A stretch of DNA of 64,000 bases from an uncultured Paracoccaceae bacterium (GTDB lineage: Bacteria; Pseudomonadota; Alphaproteobacteria; Rhodobacterales; Rhodobacteraceae), in NCBI GenBank assembly GCA_958439195.1, contig OY288147.1:1-64000 (forward strand), given 5' to 3'. A program made the translations under genes and the position numbers. The notes under the pieces were generated by a model. It was not told the origin of the DNA. It ran no database searches and saw only the letters and a program-made list of their open reading frames with translations. Shown here one piece after another: positions 1-8,800 of the stretch (its first letter is position 1; every line of letters begins with the position of its first letter).

Positions 1-16
1 ACTCAATCCTAAACAT

Positions 17-47
17 CGCCGCCAAACCGCCGCCGGGTTTGGCGGCG
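17..47 (-). terminator. Hairpin downstream of the MFS gene
   Basis: A perfect 12-bp inverted repeat (17-28 with 36-47) around a 7-nt loop lies just beyond the stop of the minus-strand MFS gene. There is no clear U-run on the minus strand, so intrinsic termination is only possible; it may instead stabilise the 3' end. Confidence 0.4.
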
Positions 48-78
48 CGGTGGGGGGGCCGGGGGACGGCTGCCCCCC

Positions 79-1221
79 CTATCGCCCGGACGCCCGATGC
101 CACAGGGCATCAACCAGCGCCGGCAGCACGCATACCGCCGCCAAAACCGCGCAGGCCGCAAACCCAACCCCAGCCTCGGCAAATCCAAAGACTGGTGTTG
201 CCACGAACATCGCCAGATAGGTCACCCCTGAATTCAACCCCAGCACGGCCCCCCGCCGTGCTGCATCCAGCCCCGCAAGGCGCCCGACAATCAGGTTCAG
301 CCCAAGGTGGTTGATCACCCCCCACGGCAGGCACGCGGCGACCAGCGCCCAGCCCGATCCTGCCACGGCGGCAACCCCCAGATAAAGCAGCACCAAGGCC
401 CCAAACACCCAGGGCGCAACCCGCCGCGCCCCCACCCGGTCAATCGCCGGGTCCGCCAAGGCCGCCGCCCCGAACCCGATCCCATAGATCAGCGGCACCG
501 CCCCCACCATCCAGACCGGCCAGCCCAACCCCGCCTGCAAGTAGGGCGCAACATAGGCATAAAGCCCATAGAAGGCAGCCATATAGCCCCCCGCCACCGC
601 CAGGGCCGCGCCAATCCCCGGCACCCGCAACGCGGCCCAAGGCCCGCCACCCTGCGCTGCCCGCACCTCGCCCATCCGGGGGGACAGGGCCAGCGCCACA
701 AGCACCACCCCACCCAACATCGCCAACACCCCGTGAACCGCCCGCCAACCCGCCACCTCGGCAATCAAGGCCGCCGCAGAGGCCCCAAATACCAACGATA
801 GCGTCCAACCCATCAGCACCCGGCCCAGAAAGGTGCTCTCGCGCCCCTTCGGCGCGATCTCGGCCGCCAGCCCATAGGTCGCGGGCAGCGCCACACCAGA
901 CCCCACACCGGCAACCGCCTGCGCCAGCCACAACACCCAAAGCGATGGCGCAAGGGCCGTCCCCGCCATCCCGAACACCAGCACTGTCAAGGCCAGTCCC
1001 AATGCCCGCGACAGCCCGATCCTGTCCGCCCAAGGCGCAATCAACACCGCTGCCCCGGCCGTGCCTGCGCCAAACAGCGACGCCCCGATCAACACCTCAC
1101 GCGCCGCCGCGCCGCCAAACCCGCGCCCCACCTCCAGCGCGATAGGGCTCAGGGACAGGGAATTCGACCCCACCAGCGCAACGGCCGCTGTCAGCAACAG
1201 GATCGGGGGAATGCGCATCAC
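79..1221 (-). CDS. MFS transporter
   Basis: A 380-residue hydrophobic protein with about twelve membrane segments and the usual two-halves layout of major facilitator transporters. A short cytoplasmic loop near residues 65-72 (APWADRIGLSRAL) resembles the MFS motif A region between helices 2 and 3. It would move a small solute across the inner membrane; the substrate cannot be told. It starts only 4 bp after the GntR-type regulator on the same strand, so the two are probably one operon and the regulator may control it. Length is normal for the family. The family call is firm; drug or metabolite efflux is a guess based on regulator linkage. Confidence 0.85.
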   Translation of the reverse strand: MMRIPPILLLTAAVALVGSNSLSLSPIALEVGRGFGGAAAREVLIGASLFGAGTAGAAVLIAPWADRIGLSRALGLALTVLVFGMAGTALAPSLWVLWLAQAVAGVGSGVALPATYGLAAEIAPKGRESTFLGRVLMGWTLSLVFGASAAALIAEVAGWRAVHGVLAMLGGVVLVALALSPRMGEVRAAQGGGPWAALRVPGIGAALAVAGGYMAAFYGLYAYVAPYLQAGLGWPVWMVGAVPLIYGIGFGAAALADPAIDRVGARRVAPWVFGALVLLYLGVAAVAGSGWALVAACLPWGVINHLGLNLIVGRLAGLDAARRGAVLGLNSGVTYLAMFVATPVFGFAEAGVGFAACAVLAAVCVLPALVDALWHRASGR

Positions 1222-1225
1222 CGGA

Positions 1226-1876
1226 TCAACTGGCCAGATGCCGCAGCCCTTGGGTCACATCCGTCCGCACCGCCAGCCGCAACCCCGGATCGTCGCCCGC
1301 CTTCAGCGCGGCAAGGATCATGCGGTGATGCTGCGGCGGCTCCTTGCGGCGCAGCTTGGAATACAGCGCCCGCATCGTCGGACCCAGTTGCAACCAGACG
1401 GTTTCACAGATGGCCAGCATCGCAGGAGCCTGCGCCCGCAGGTAAAGCGTGCGGTGAAATTCAAGGTTGGTGCGCACATAGGCCACCGCATCCTGCTTTA
1501 CGACCGCCTCGGCATTCAGCGCATTGATCGCCGCCAACCGCTCGATCAGCGCGAAATGCGCCCGCGGCAGGGCGCGCGACGCCATCTCCGGCTCCAGCAT
1601 CGCCCGGATCGCCGCCAGTTCCTCGATGCGTTCCGGGGTCAACTCTGGCGTCGATATCCGCCCAGATGACGACAGGGTCAGCGCCCCCTCTGCCACCAAC
1701 CGCCGCACGGCTTCGCGCGCCGGGGTCATGCTGACACCGAACTGCTTGCCAATGCCCCGCAGCGTCATGGCCTGCCCCGGCGCCAATTCGCCGTGCATCA
1801 CCTGCTGGCGCAAGGTGCGGTAAACCCGCTCATGCGCGGCGGCGTTCGGATCGGTCTGGCGCGGTGTAATCGGCAT
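1226..1876 (-). CDS. GntR family transcriptional regulator (FadR/FCD type)
   Basis: A 216-residue protein with an N-terminal winged helix-turn-helix (about residues 15-80, including LAPGQAMTLRGIGKQFGVS and TPAREAVRRL, the typical GntR DNA-binding segment) and a helical C-terminal part that fits an FCD ligand-binding domain (about 90-212). FCD members usually sense small carboxylates or related metabolites through a His/Asp metal site. It is the upstream partner of the MFS gene, 4 bp away, and follows the YgjP-like gene by about 30 bp, so all three may be co-transcribed. The ligand is unknown. Confidence 0.87.
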   Translation of the reverse strand: MPITPRQTDPNAAAHERVYRTLRQQVMHGELAPGQAMTLRGIGKQFGVSMTPAREAVRRLVAEGALTLSSSGRISTPELTPERIEELAAIRAMLEPEMASRALPRAHFALIERLAAINALNAEAVVKQDAVAYVRTNLEFHRTLYLRAQAPAMLAICETVWLQLGPTMRALYSKLRRKEPPQHHRMILAALKAGDDPGLRLAVRTDVTQGLRHLAS

Positions 1877-1909
1877 GCGCCGCAGCCAAGCACCGCCAGC
1901 GGGGGAAAA

Positions 1910-2596
1910 TCAATCCCCGAAACGGTATTGGTGCAGCGCCTGCCCTTCGGCGTGCAACCATTTGCGCTGCACCTGCCATCCCGGATACAGCCGGTCCACC
2001 ACCGCCCAATAGGCCGGCGAATGGTTCATCTGTTCCATATGCGCCACCTCATGCGCGGCGACATAGTCCAGCACCGAAGCGGGGGCCATGATCAACCGCC
2101 AGGAATACATCAGCGCCCCGTCCTGCGCGCAGGATCCCCAGCGTGACCGCGTGTCGCGCAGCGTCACCCGCGCCACCCGCCGCCCGATCATCGCGGCATA
2201 GCGGTCTGATGCCGCCACCAGCCGATCCCGTGCCAGCGCGCGCAAGAACGCCCCCGCCCGCGCGCCCGCTTGCGCAGGATCGCCGGGGATCAGCAACGAA
2301 TCGCCCTCCACACGCACCGCCCGCCCCGTAGCGGGCGCCAGTTGCAGCAACCGCCCCTCGACCGGCACCAGCGACCCGATGCTCACCCCCGCCCGCTGCG
2401 GCAGATCAGCCAGCGTTTCTCGAATCCAGCCCTCTTGCGCGCGGGCAAAGGCCATTGCCTCGGTCTCGCGGGCGCGGGCGGGCAGCGACAGCGTCACCCG
2501 CCCGTCAAGCCGCGACACGCGCAGCGAAAATCGCCGGGCGCGGGCAGATCGTTTCAGCACAATTTCAACCGGCGGCGAACCGGGAAGCACGGGCAT
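1910..2596 (-). CDS. YgjP/SprT-like zinc metallopeptidase (DUF45, M48-like)
   Basis: A 228-residue protein of the YgjP (DUF45) family. The C-terminal half carries SRWGSC (about 151-156) and the zinc motif HEVAHMEQMNHSPAYW, in which His182, Glu183 and His186 form HExxH and His192 is a likely extra ligand. The N-terminal half is a beta-rich region typical of the family. Members are cytosolic, predicted metal-dependent hydrolases whose cellular substrate is not settled. It is the first gene of a minus-strand group with the GntR regulator and MFS transporter. The family call is strong; function beyond metal-dependent hydrolysis is not known. Confidence 0.88.
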   Translation of the reverse strand: MPVLPGSPPVEIVLKRSARARRFSLRVSRLDGRVTLSLPARARETEAMAFARAQEGWIRETLADLPQRAGVSIGSLVPVEGRLLQLAPATGRAVRVEGDSLLIPGDPAQAGARAGAFLRALARDRLVAASDRYAAMIGRRVARVTLRDTRSRWGSCAQDGALMYSWRLIMAPASVLDYVAAHEVAHMEQMNHSPAYWAVVDRLYPGWQVQRKWLHAEGQALHQYRFGD

Positions 2597-2761
2597 CGTG
2601 ACCCCTCTTGATATTCACCTGCACCATAGCCACTTGCACCTTGGTGGCAACGGTGGCAACACGCCGCAAAAGCCTTTGACACCTGCCTTGCCTTGTGGCA
2701 AGCGACCACATCCATGAACACTCTGGCCCGATCATCGGCGCACCTGAACAAGGGGACCACC

Positions 2762-3097
2762 ATGCCCAAAGCTGAATGGGGCACGAAACGCATTTGCCCG
2801 ACCACCGGCAAACGCTTCTACGACCTGAACCGTTCGCCCATCGTTTCGCCCTACACCGGCGAAGTTGTCGACATCGAATCTGCACGCCGCAAGATGGCCG
2901 CTGCCGTCATCAGCCGGACCGTGCCGGAAAAAGATGATGATGTGCTGGTCGATGATCTGGAAGCAGATGACGAACTTCTGGAAACCGGCGTCGCCGACGA
3001 CACCGAGCTGGATGATGATCTGCTCGAAGACGATGCCGATGACAACGTCTCGCTTGACGATCTGGCCGATGTGGCCGGCGACGAAGAGGAAGTTTAA
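2762..3097 (+). CDS. TIGR02300 family protein (FYDLN acid domain)
   Basis: A 111-residue protein starting MPKAEWGTKRICP, with the conserved N-terminal block KRFYDLNRSPIVSPYTGE followed by a very acidic tail rich in Asp and Glu (about residues 55-110). This is the alphaproteobacterial FYDLN/TIGR02300 family, whose role is unknown. The ATG at 2762 is chosen because AAGGGGA lies about 6 nt upstream and because family members begin at this point; an in-frame ATG at 2693 would add 23 residues unlike the family. It stands alone and is followed about 105 bp later by tRNA-Ala, an arrangement seen in other alphaproteobacteria. Confidence 0.9.
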   Translation: MPKAEWGTKRICPTTGKRFYDLNRSPIVSPYTGEVVDIESARRKMAAAVISRTVPEKDDDVLVDDLEADDELLETGVADDTELDDDLLEDDADDNVSLDDLADVAGDEEEV

Positions 3098-3202
3098 CAA
3101 CTGCCCATCAGGGCGCGGAAATGGTGCGTTTTTCCCCTTGCACCCCCCCGCGCCCTCTACTATTCACCGCGCATCGAGGCGGAAACGCACGATACCTCCG
3201 GT

Positions 3203-3278
<76 letters not shown>

Positions 3279-3306
3279 ATTAAATCCACATCGTGATGGA
3301 TCTAGG

Positions 3307-3334
3307 AAACCTGCTTTGCAGGTTTTTCTTTTTT
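3307..3334 (+). terminator. Rho-independent terminator of tRNA-Ala
   Basis: An 8-bp perfect stem (AAACCTGC with GCAGGTTT) around a TTT loop is followed by a T-rich run (TTCTTTTTT). It sits 28 bp after the tRNA 3' end and is the clearest intrinsic terminator in the window. Confidence 0.9.
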
Positions 3335-3466
3335 GGCACCCCGGCCAATGCTGATTGACGCTGGCGTTTCTCATATCATCAGACAGGGGCGGCGCGTGCG
3401 CTATAGGCCAAAAACAAACCCCACCCGCGACGGCGGATGGGGCTTGGCAGGCCATATTTCCTGGGT

Positions 3467-4678
3467 TCAGAACGTGCGGCCCAGCGCCAAAAAGACCAGG
3501 GGCGACTCTGCACGGCCACCAAGATCTTCCCGGACGCGATACCGCATCCCGACATCCAGCGATGCATCTGCGGTCAGGGCATAGCTGTAGGTGGCCCCGA
3601 TTTCCGTTTCCTCGATCCGCTCTGACGATGCGTCGCTGATATCCCAGGTCAGGTCCAATCCCACGGATGACAGGTCGTTCACCACACGCTCCCAGCCAAC
3701 GGCGATTCCGGTTTCCACGGTTGTCTCGCCTGTCGTCCTGTCAAACGATGCCGACCGGTCCACGCTTACGGTCAAGGCACCATCGGGCAGATCCTGCGTC
3801 CAGTCGATTCCCCCCACCAGATCACTGCCGCCGACATCCGACTGGCTTACCCCCAGCCGCCCCGACACCGACCCTGCCGGCAATTCCACGGTCCGGCCGA
3901 ATTCCAGCGTGGTGCGGTCTTCGTCATCGCTGCTGTCAAAGATCAGGCCGACAGACGCAGATCCGTTCGCCATCGCATAATCCAGCCCGGCACGAACCGT
4001 TGTGGTATCGGTGATCAAGCCACCTTCTTCATCTTCTCTGGATTGCCCAACGCTCAATGTGCCAAACATAACTTCGGAAAACCGAAGTCGCGTGCCCACC
4101 GTCAGGCCATAGGTGTCAGTGTCCAGCAAGGAAGGGTCGGTGGTATCCTTGTATTCCGTGCCGTCAAAGTCGGCCTCAACAAACAGGCTGGCGGCGGATG
4201 TGCGGAACGCTTCATACCGAAGGGTCACGCCATAATCTATCTCGGTCCCGTCGGCATCCGAATCGGCCAGATCTTCGGCCAGCGCGCCAACGTCATCGCT
4301 CAGATAGCGGGCCGTGATCGAAAACAGTGCATCCGGCACTTCGCGCACATAGGCAAAACGCACCTCTGGCCGGCCAAAGTCGATCTCTGTCCCGACCGTG
4401 TCGGGTGAATTTTCAATAACCAACGCACCCGATGCGGTGAATTCCAGCCGGTCCAGACCCGTCTCGGTCAACAGACCAAAGCTCAGCACCGTTGCCGCTA
4501 CTTTGCTTGATCCCTCCGCCGGAACATCAAGGTCAAGATTGCGCCCAAACTCCAACCGCTGCTCAATACCGAAAGACAGACGAAGCCCGCCCTCTTCCTG
4601 CGCAGAGGCTGCCGTTGCCGACAGCCCCACCGCTGCAATCAGGCCCGCCGTGCCGCGGATTGCTTGCCACTTCTGCAT
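3467..4678 (-). CDS. Outer-membrane beta-barrel protein of the polysaccharide locus
   Basis: A 403-residue protein with a cleavable signal peptide (residues 1-26, ending ATAASA-QEEGG) followed by alternating amphipathic strands and a C-terminal phenylalanine (LALGRTF), the typical signature for BAM-dependent outer-membrane insertion. It has no clear enzymatic motif. It starts 8 bp after the Wza-like export gene on the same strand, so both probably act at the outer membrane in exporting or anchoring the polysaccharide. Similar beta-barrel proteins accompany exosortase-type EPS loci (TIGR03016-like); I cannot confirm membership by eye. Confidence 0.75.
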   Translation of the reverse strand: MQKWQAIRGTAGLIAAVGLSATAASAQEEGGLRLSFGIEQRLEFGRNLDLDVPAEGSSKVAATVLSFGLLTETGLDRLEFTASGALVIENSPDTVGTEIDFGRPEVRFAYVREVPDALFSITARYLSDDVGALAEDLADSDADGTEIDYGVTLRYEAFRTSAASLFVEADFDGTEYKDTTDPSLLDTDTYGLTVGTRLRFSEVMFGTLSVGQSREDEEGGLITDTTTVRAGLDYAMANGSASVGLIFDSSDDEDRTTLEFGRTVELPAGSVSGRLGVSQSDVGGSDLVGGIDWTQDLPDGALTVSVDRSASFDRTTGETTVETGIAVGWERVVNDLSSVGLDLTWDISDASSERIEETEIGATYSYALTADASLDVGMRYRVREDLGGRAESPLVFLALGRTF

Positions 4679-4686
4679 GGAACCGC

Positions 4687-5292
4687 TTACTCGAACAGGC
4701 GGCGCTGCGGGACGACGATGACATCGCCGCTCATCAGCCGGGTGGAACCAACATTGGAAACGCCGCGTTCGATGGCGTCATAGTCAACCTTGTAGATCTT
4801 TTCATTGCCCGCCTTGTCGACGCGGCGCAGCTGCAGACGCTTGGTCGCAGCAAAGGGTGACAGACCGCCTGCCGCGCTCAGGGCTTGCAGAAGGGTCGAA
4901 CCGGGCCGCACCTCAACCACGCCGGGCGTGTTGGCCGCACCGATGATGTAGACGTCCATCAAACGGGTCGCGCGCGGCGCAGACGGCGCCGCAAGCGAGC
5001 TGAGCGTCACGAAAACTGTCGGCGGCGCTGCAAAGGTCGGCCCCAGACGCGCGGCAACATCTGCCTGCAACTGTTCCAGCGTCCGGCCTGCTGCGGGCAC
5101 ACTGCCCACCTGCGGCACCGAAATCTGGCCATCCGGCAAGACCAGCGTCGACCGGCTGAGGTTCGGGTCTTCAAGAACTTCGATCTGAACCGTGTCCCCG
5201 CGTTGCAGACGGTAATCCTGTGCGGCCACCGTTACGGCAAGAAACGGCAGCGCGATCAAGGCTACCAAAAACATCTGCACAGATCTCATCAT
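4687..5292 (-). CDS. Polysaccharide biosynthesis/export protein (Wza-like, OPX family)
   Basis: A 201-residue secreted protein: signal peptide MMRSVQMFLVALIALPFLAVTVAAQ, then a poly-export domain (about residues 27-110, with DYRLQRGDTVQIEV and LPDGQISVPQVG) and a SLBB-like domain (about 115-185, with VYIIGAANTPGVVEVRPG). OPX proteins form the periplasmic and outer-membrane exit path for capsule or EPS; this one is short and lacks a Wza C-terminal helix, so it may work with the neighbouring beta-barrel. The ATG at 5292 was preferred because AGGAAT lies about 8 nt upstream and a signal peptide follows directly. An AT-rich element at 5357-5371 lies about 65 bp upstream. Confidence 0.88.
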   Translation of the reverse strand: MMRSVQMFLVALIALPFLAVTVAAQDYRLQRGDTVQIEVLEDPNLSRSTLVLPDGQISVPQVGSVPAAGRTLEQLQADVAARLGPTFAAPPTVFVTLSSLAAPSAPRATRLMDVYIIGAANTPGVVEVRPGSTLLQALSAAGGLSPFAATKRLQLRRVDKAGNEKIYKVDYDAIERGVSNVGSTRLMSGDVIVVPQRRLFE

Positions 5293-5839
5293 TTCCCTAT
5301 TCCTTCTGACAGGCACGCCAGCGGCCATCTGTTGTCCCGCAGGATAACGCAGCACGCATCTTCATTAATATGGAATAGCCATTCGCAAGGCGCTGCAACA
5401 GCATTTTTTTGATTTTCTGCAACACTGCGGCCTATCTGCAAGGCCAAATGGCATCCTTGCGCCCCTGCCCCGGCCGTGGGCCTGCATCCACCCCCTGCAG
5501 AAACGCGCAGGCTTCACGCCGAACCTGAAAAACGGGGGCTGTGTGCCACTGGTATCAAGACCAGAACCAACCGTCACTTTGTCCAGATGCTGGATGTGGA
5601 AATTCTGATCACGGTGGCTTGCTGTCCACGGGTCAACAGGCGTATTTGACGACCGGTTCGGAAATGTGGCTGCACGGCTGTTGCGCCATCGACATCCCTT
5701 GATGTCGGCAAACAGTCGTCATTTTTCCGCCATAGAGAACCGTCAGATCACCCATCTGCGGTATACGCTGTTCCATTAACCAGTAATTCCCTTAGTCAGT
5801 GCCTGAGGTGCAGCCTGCCGATTAGCGGAAGGCACTTGG
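5293..5839. promoter_or_regulatory. Divergent intergenic region between export gene and PKS
   Basis: A 547-bp gene-free interval between the minus-strand export gene and the plus-strand PKS. It must hold both promoters. It is richer in A and T than the coding DNA and includes the TATTAAT element at 5357-5371 and a TTAACC-containing stretch near 5776-5782 upstream of the PKS. No convincing small gene was seen; short frames here have no ribosome binding site or family resemblance. Confidence 0.55.
5357..5371 (-). promoter_or_regulatory. TATTAAT-N4-ATG-like element before the Wza-like gene
   Basis: Read on the minus strand this is ATATTAATGAAGATG, about 65 bp upstream of the export gene. Closely similar 14-15-mers occur before the ABC transporter (18389), a glycosyltransferase (28577) and the secreted glycosidase-like gene (43606). 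It could be a regulator site or part of a promoter. Confidence 0.35.
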
Positions 5840-8800
5840 TTGTACGATCCAAAGACCACGATGGACGCAGACAATACCCACATAGCAATCGTGGGTATGG
5901 CTGCGCATTTGCCCGGCGCGCCAGATATTGGCAGCTATTGGGAAAACCTGCGCAATGGTCGATCAGCCGTTCGTCGCCTGGCCCAAGAGGAGCTGATCGC
6001 CGCCGGGGAATCCCCAGCCATGATCAAGAACCCGGCCTATGTGCCTTTTGCGGCACCGCTTGATGGCTTTGACAGGTTTGATGCCGAATTTTTCGGCTTT
6101 TCGCCAAAGGAAGCCGCGATCCTTGATCCACAGCACCGGCAGTTCCTTGAAACGGCATGGGAGGCGCTGGAGAACGCCGGCCATCCGCCCGAATTTTTCA
6201 AGGGGCGCATCGGTGTTTTTGCCGGTTGCGGCATGGGCAGCTATTTCTATTTCAACCTCTGTTCCAACCGTTCGCTGGTCGACAGCACCGGCATGTTCCT
6301 GTTGCGCCACACCGGCAACGACAAGGATTTCCTGTCCACCCGCGTCAGCCATATCTTCGACCTGAAAGGGCCGTCGATTTCGCTGCAAACCGCCTGTTCC
6401 ACGTCGCTGGTCGCTGTCCACTATGCCATGCAGGCCCTGCTGAATGGCGAATGCGACATGGCACTGGCGGGTGGCGTGACCATCGAACTGCCGCAGAACC
6501 GGGGCTATGTCTATAAGGAAGGCGAAGTGCTTTCCCCCGATGGCATCTGCCATGCCTTTGATCATCGCGGCCAAGGCACCGTGTTCGGGTCGGGCGCGGG
6601 CACCGTGGTGCTGCGCCGCCTGTCGGATGCCATCGCCGACGGCGATCATATCTGGGCCGTCATTCGGGGCAGTGCTGTGAACAATGATGGCGCGGCCAAG
6701 GCGGGTTATCTGGCCCCCTCTGTCGAAGGCCAGGCCGCCTGCATTGCCGAAGCGTTGGAGGTGGCAGGCACCCCCGCCGATACAGTGGATTACGTCGAAT
6801 GCCACGGCACCGGCACCTATCTGGGCGACCCGATCGAAGTGGCCGCCCTGACCGAAGCCTTCCGCCGCACCACGTCAGACACGGGCTTTGCCCGCATCGG
6901 CAGCGTGAAAACCAATATCGGCCATCTGGACACCGCCGCCGGCGTGGCCAGCCTGATCAAGGCGGCGCTCTCGCTGCATCATCGCCAGATGCCGCCCAGC
7001 CTTAATTTCGAAAAACCCAATCCGGCCATCGATTTTGACGGCAGCCCCTTCCGGGTGAATGACCGATTGACCGACTGGCCCCGCCGCAATGGGCCGCGTC
7101 GCGCGGGCATCAATTCGCTGGGCGTGGGCGGCACCAATGCCCATGTCGTGCTGGAAGAGGCGCCCGAAATCATGGCCTCTGAGGCAAGCGATTGGCCCTT
7201 TCAACTGATCTCCCTCTCCGCCCGGACCCAGACCGCATTGAATGAGGCGTCCCAAAGGCTTGCCGCCCATTTGCGCGCCCATCCAGAACAGCCGCTCGCC
7301 GATGTGGCCTATACGTTGAAAACGGGGCGCCGTGCCTTTGAACATCGCCGCGTGCTGGTCGCCAGCGGCCATGAAGAGGCGGCCAAGATGCTGGAAGCCG
7401 CCGATCCCCGCCGCGTCTTTACCCAGCGCCGCGTGGGCGATGCGCCCGATGTCGTGTTCATGTTCCCCGGCGGCGGCGCGCAATACCCCAACATGGCGCG
7501 CGATCTGTATGAAACCGAACCGGTCTTTGCCGAATGGATGGACCGTGGCCTTGCCATCCTGGACACGCTGACAACCGAAGACATCCGCGCCCTGTGGCTT
7601 CCCGAGCAGGGGGCCGTTTCACAGGCTGCTGAAACCCTGCGCCGCCCGTCGCTGCAATTGCCGCTGATCCTGATCGTGGAAATCGCACTGGCGCGGCTTT
7701 GGGAAAGCTGGGGTGTGCGCCCTGCCGCGCTGATTGGCCATTCGATGGGTGAAAACGCCGCCGCCTGCATCGCGGGTGTGATGACGCTTGAAGGCGTGAT
7801 CGGCCTTGTCCATCTGCGCGGCAAGTTGTTCGACACCGTCCCCGCAGGCGGGATGCTGTCGGTGCCTCTGTCGGAATCCGCCCTCGCCCCCTATCTTGGC
7901 GATCTGGACATCGCCTCGGTCAACGCGCCGGAACTGACCGTTGTTTCCGGGTCGGATGCCGGCCTTGAATCGCTGGCCGAACGTCTGCGCGCTGATGGGT
8001 TCGAATCCACCCGGATTGCGATCAACATCGCTGCCCACAGCCGGATGCTGGACCCGATCCTCGCCGATTTCCGCGCCCATCTGGCAGGCATGACCCTGTC
8101 GCCGCCACAAATCCCGATCATCTCCAACCGGACAGGCCAACCGCTGACGGCCGAACAGGCCACCAGCCCCGAATACTGGGTGGCCCATTTGCGCGGCACG
8201 GTCCGTTTTGCCGACGGCATCGCAAAACTGCGCGAAAAGGCCGACCGGGTGTATCTGGAGGTTGGTCCCGGACGTGCGCTGGCCACCCTGGCACAGGCCA
8301 ATGGCGCGATGGGCGGTCAGCCCGTTCCGGCCAGCTTGCGCCACCCTGATGATACCGTGTCTGATGACCGCCATTTCATCGCCACGCTGGGCCGCCTCTG
8401 GGCCTGCGGTGCGGAAACCGACTGGTCGCAGCTTTGGGGCGATGCCCGCCGCCGCCGCGTGCCCTTGCCCACCTACCCGTTCCAGAGGTCGCGCTACTTC
8501 GTCGAAGCCAGCTTGCCCGCAGCGGTGCAAGAGGCCGACATCCTGCCATCCCGTCACCGCGATCTGGTTGATTTCGGCTACCGTCTTGGCTGGCGCGCCG
8601 CACCCGCCGATTGCCATGTCGATGTGGAAAGCGAACTGGGCACGCCGCTCACTTGGCTTGTCTTTGCGGATGAGGCGGGGCTGGCCCGCGCCGCCGTGCA
8701 ACGCTTGCGCACCGCCGGGCATCGGGTGATCACCGTCCATGCGGGTGACGCGTTTTCCCGCACCGGAGACGACACCTATACCCTTGCCCCGGAACATGGG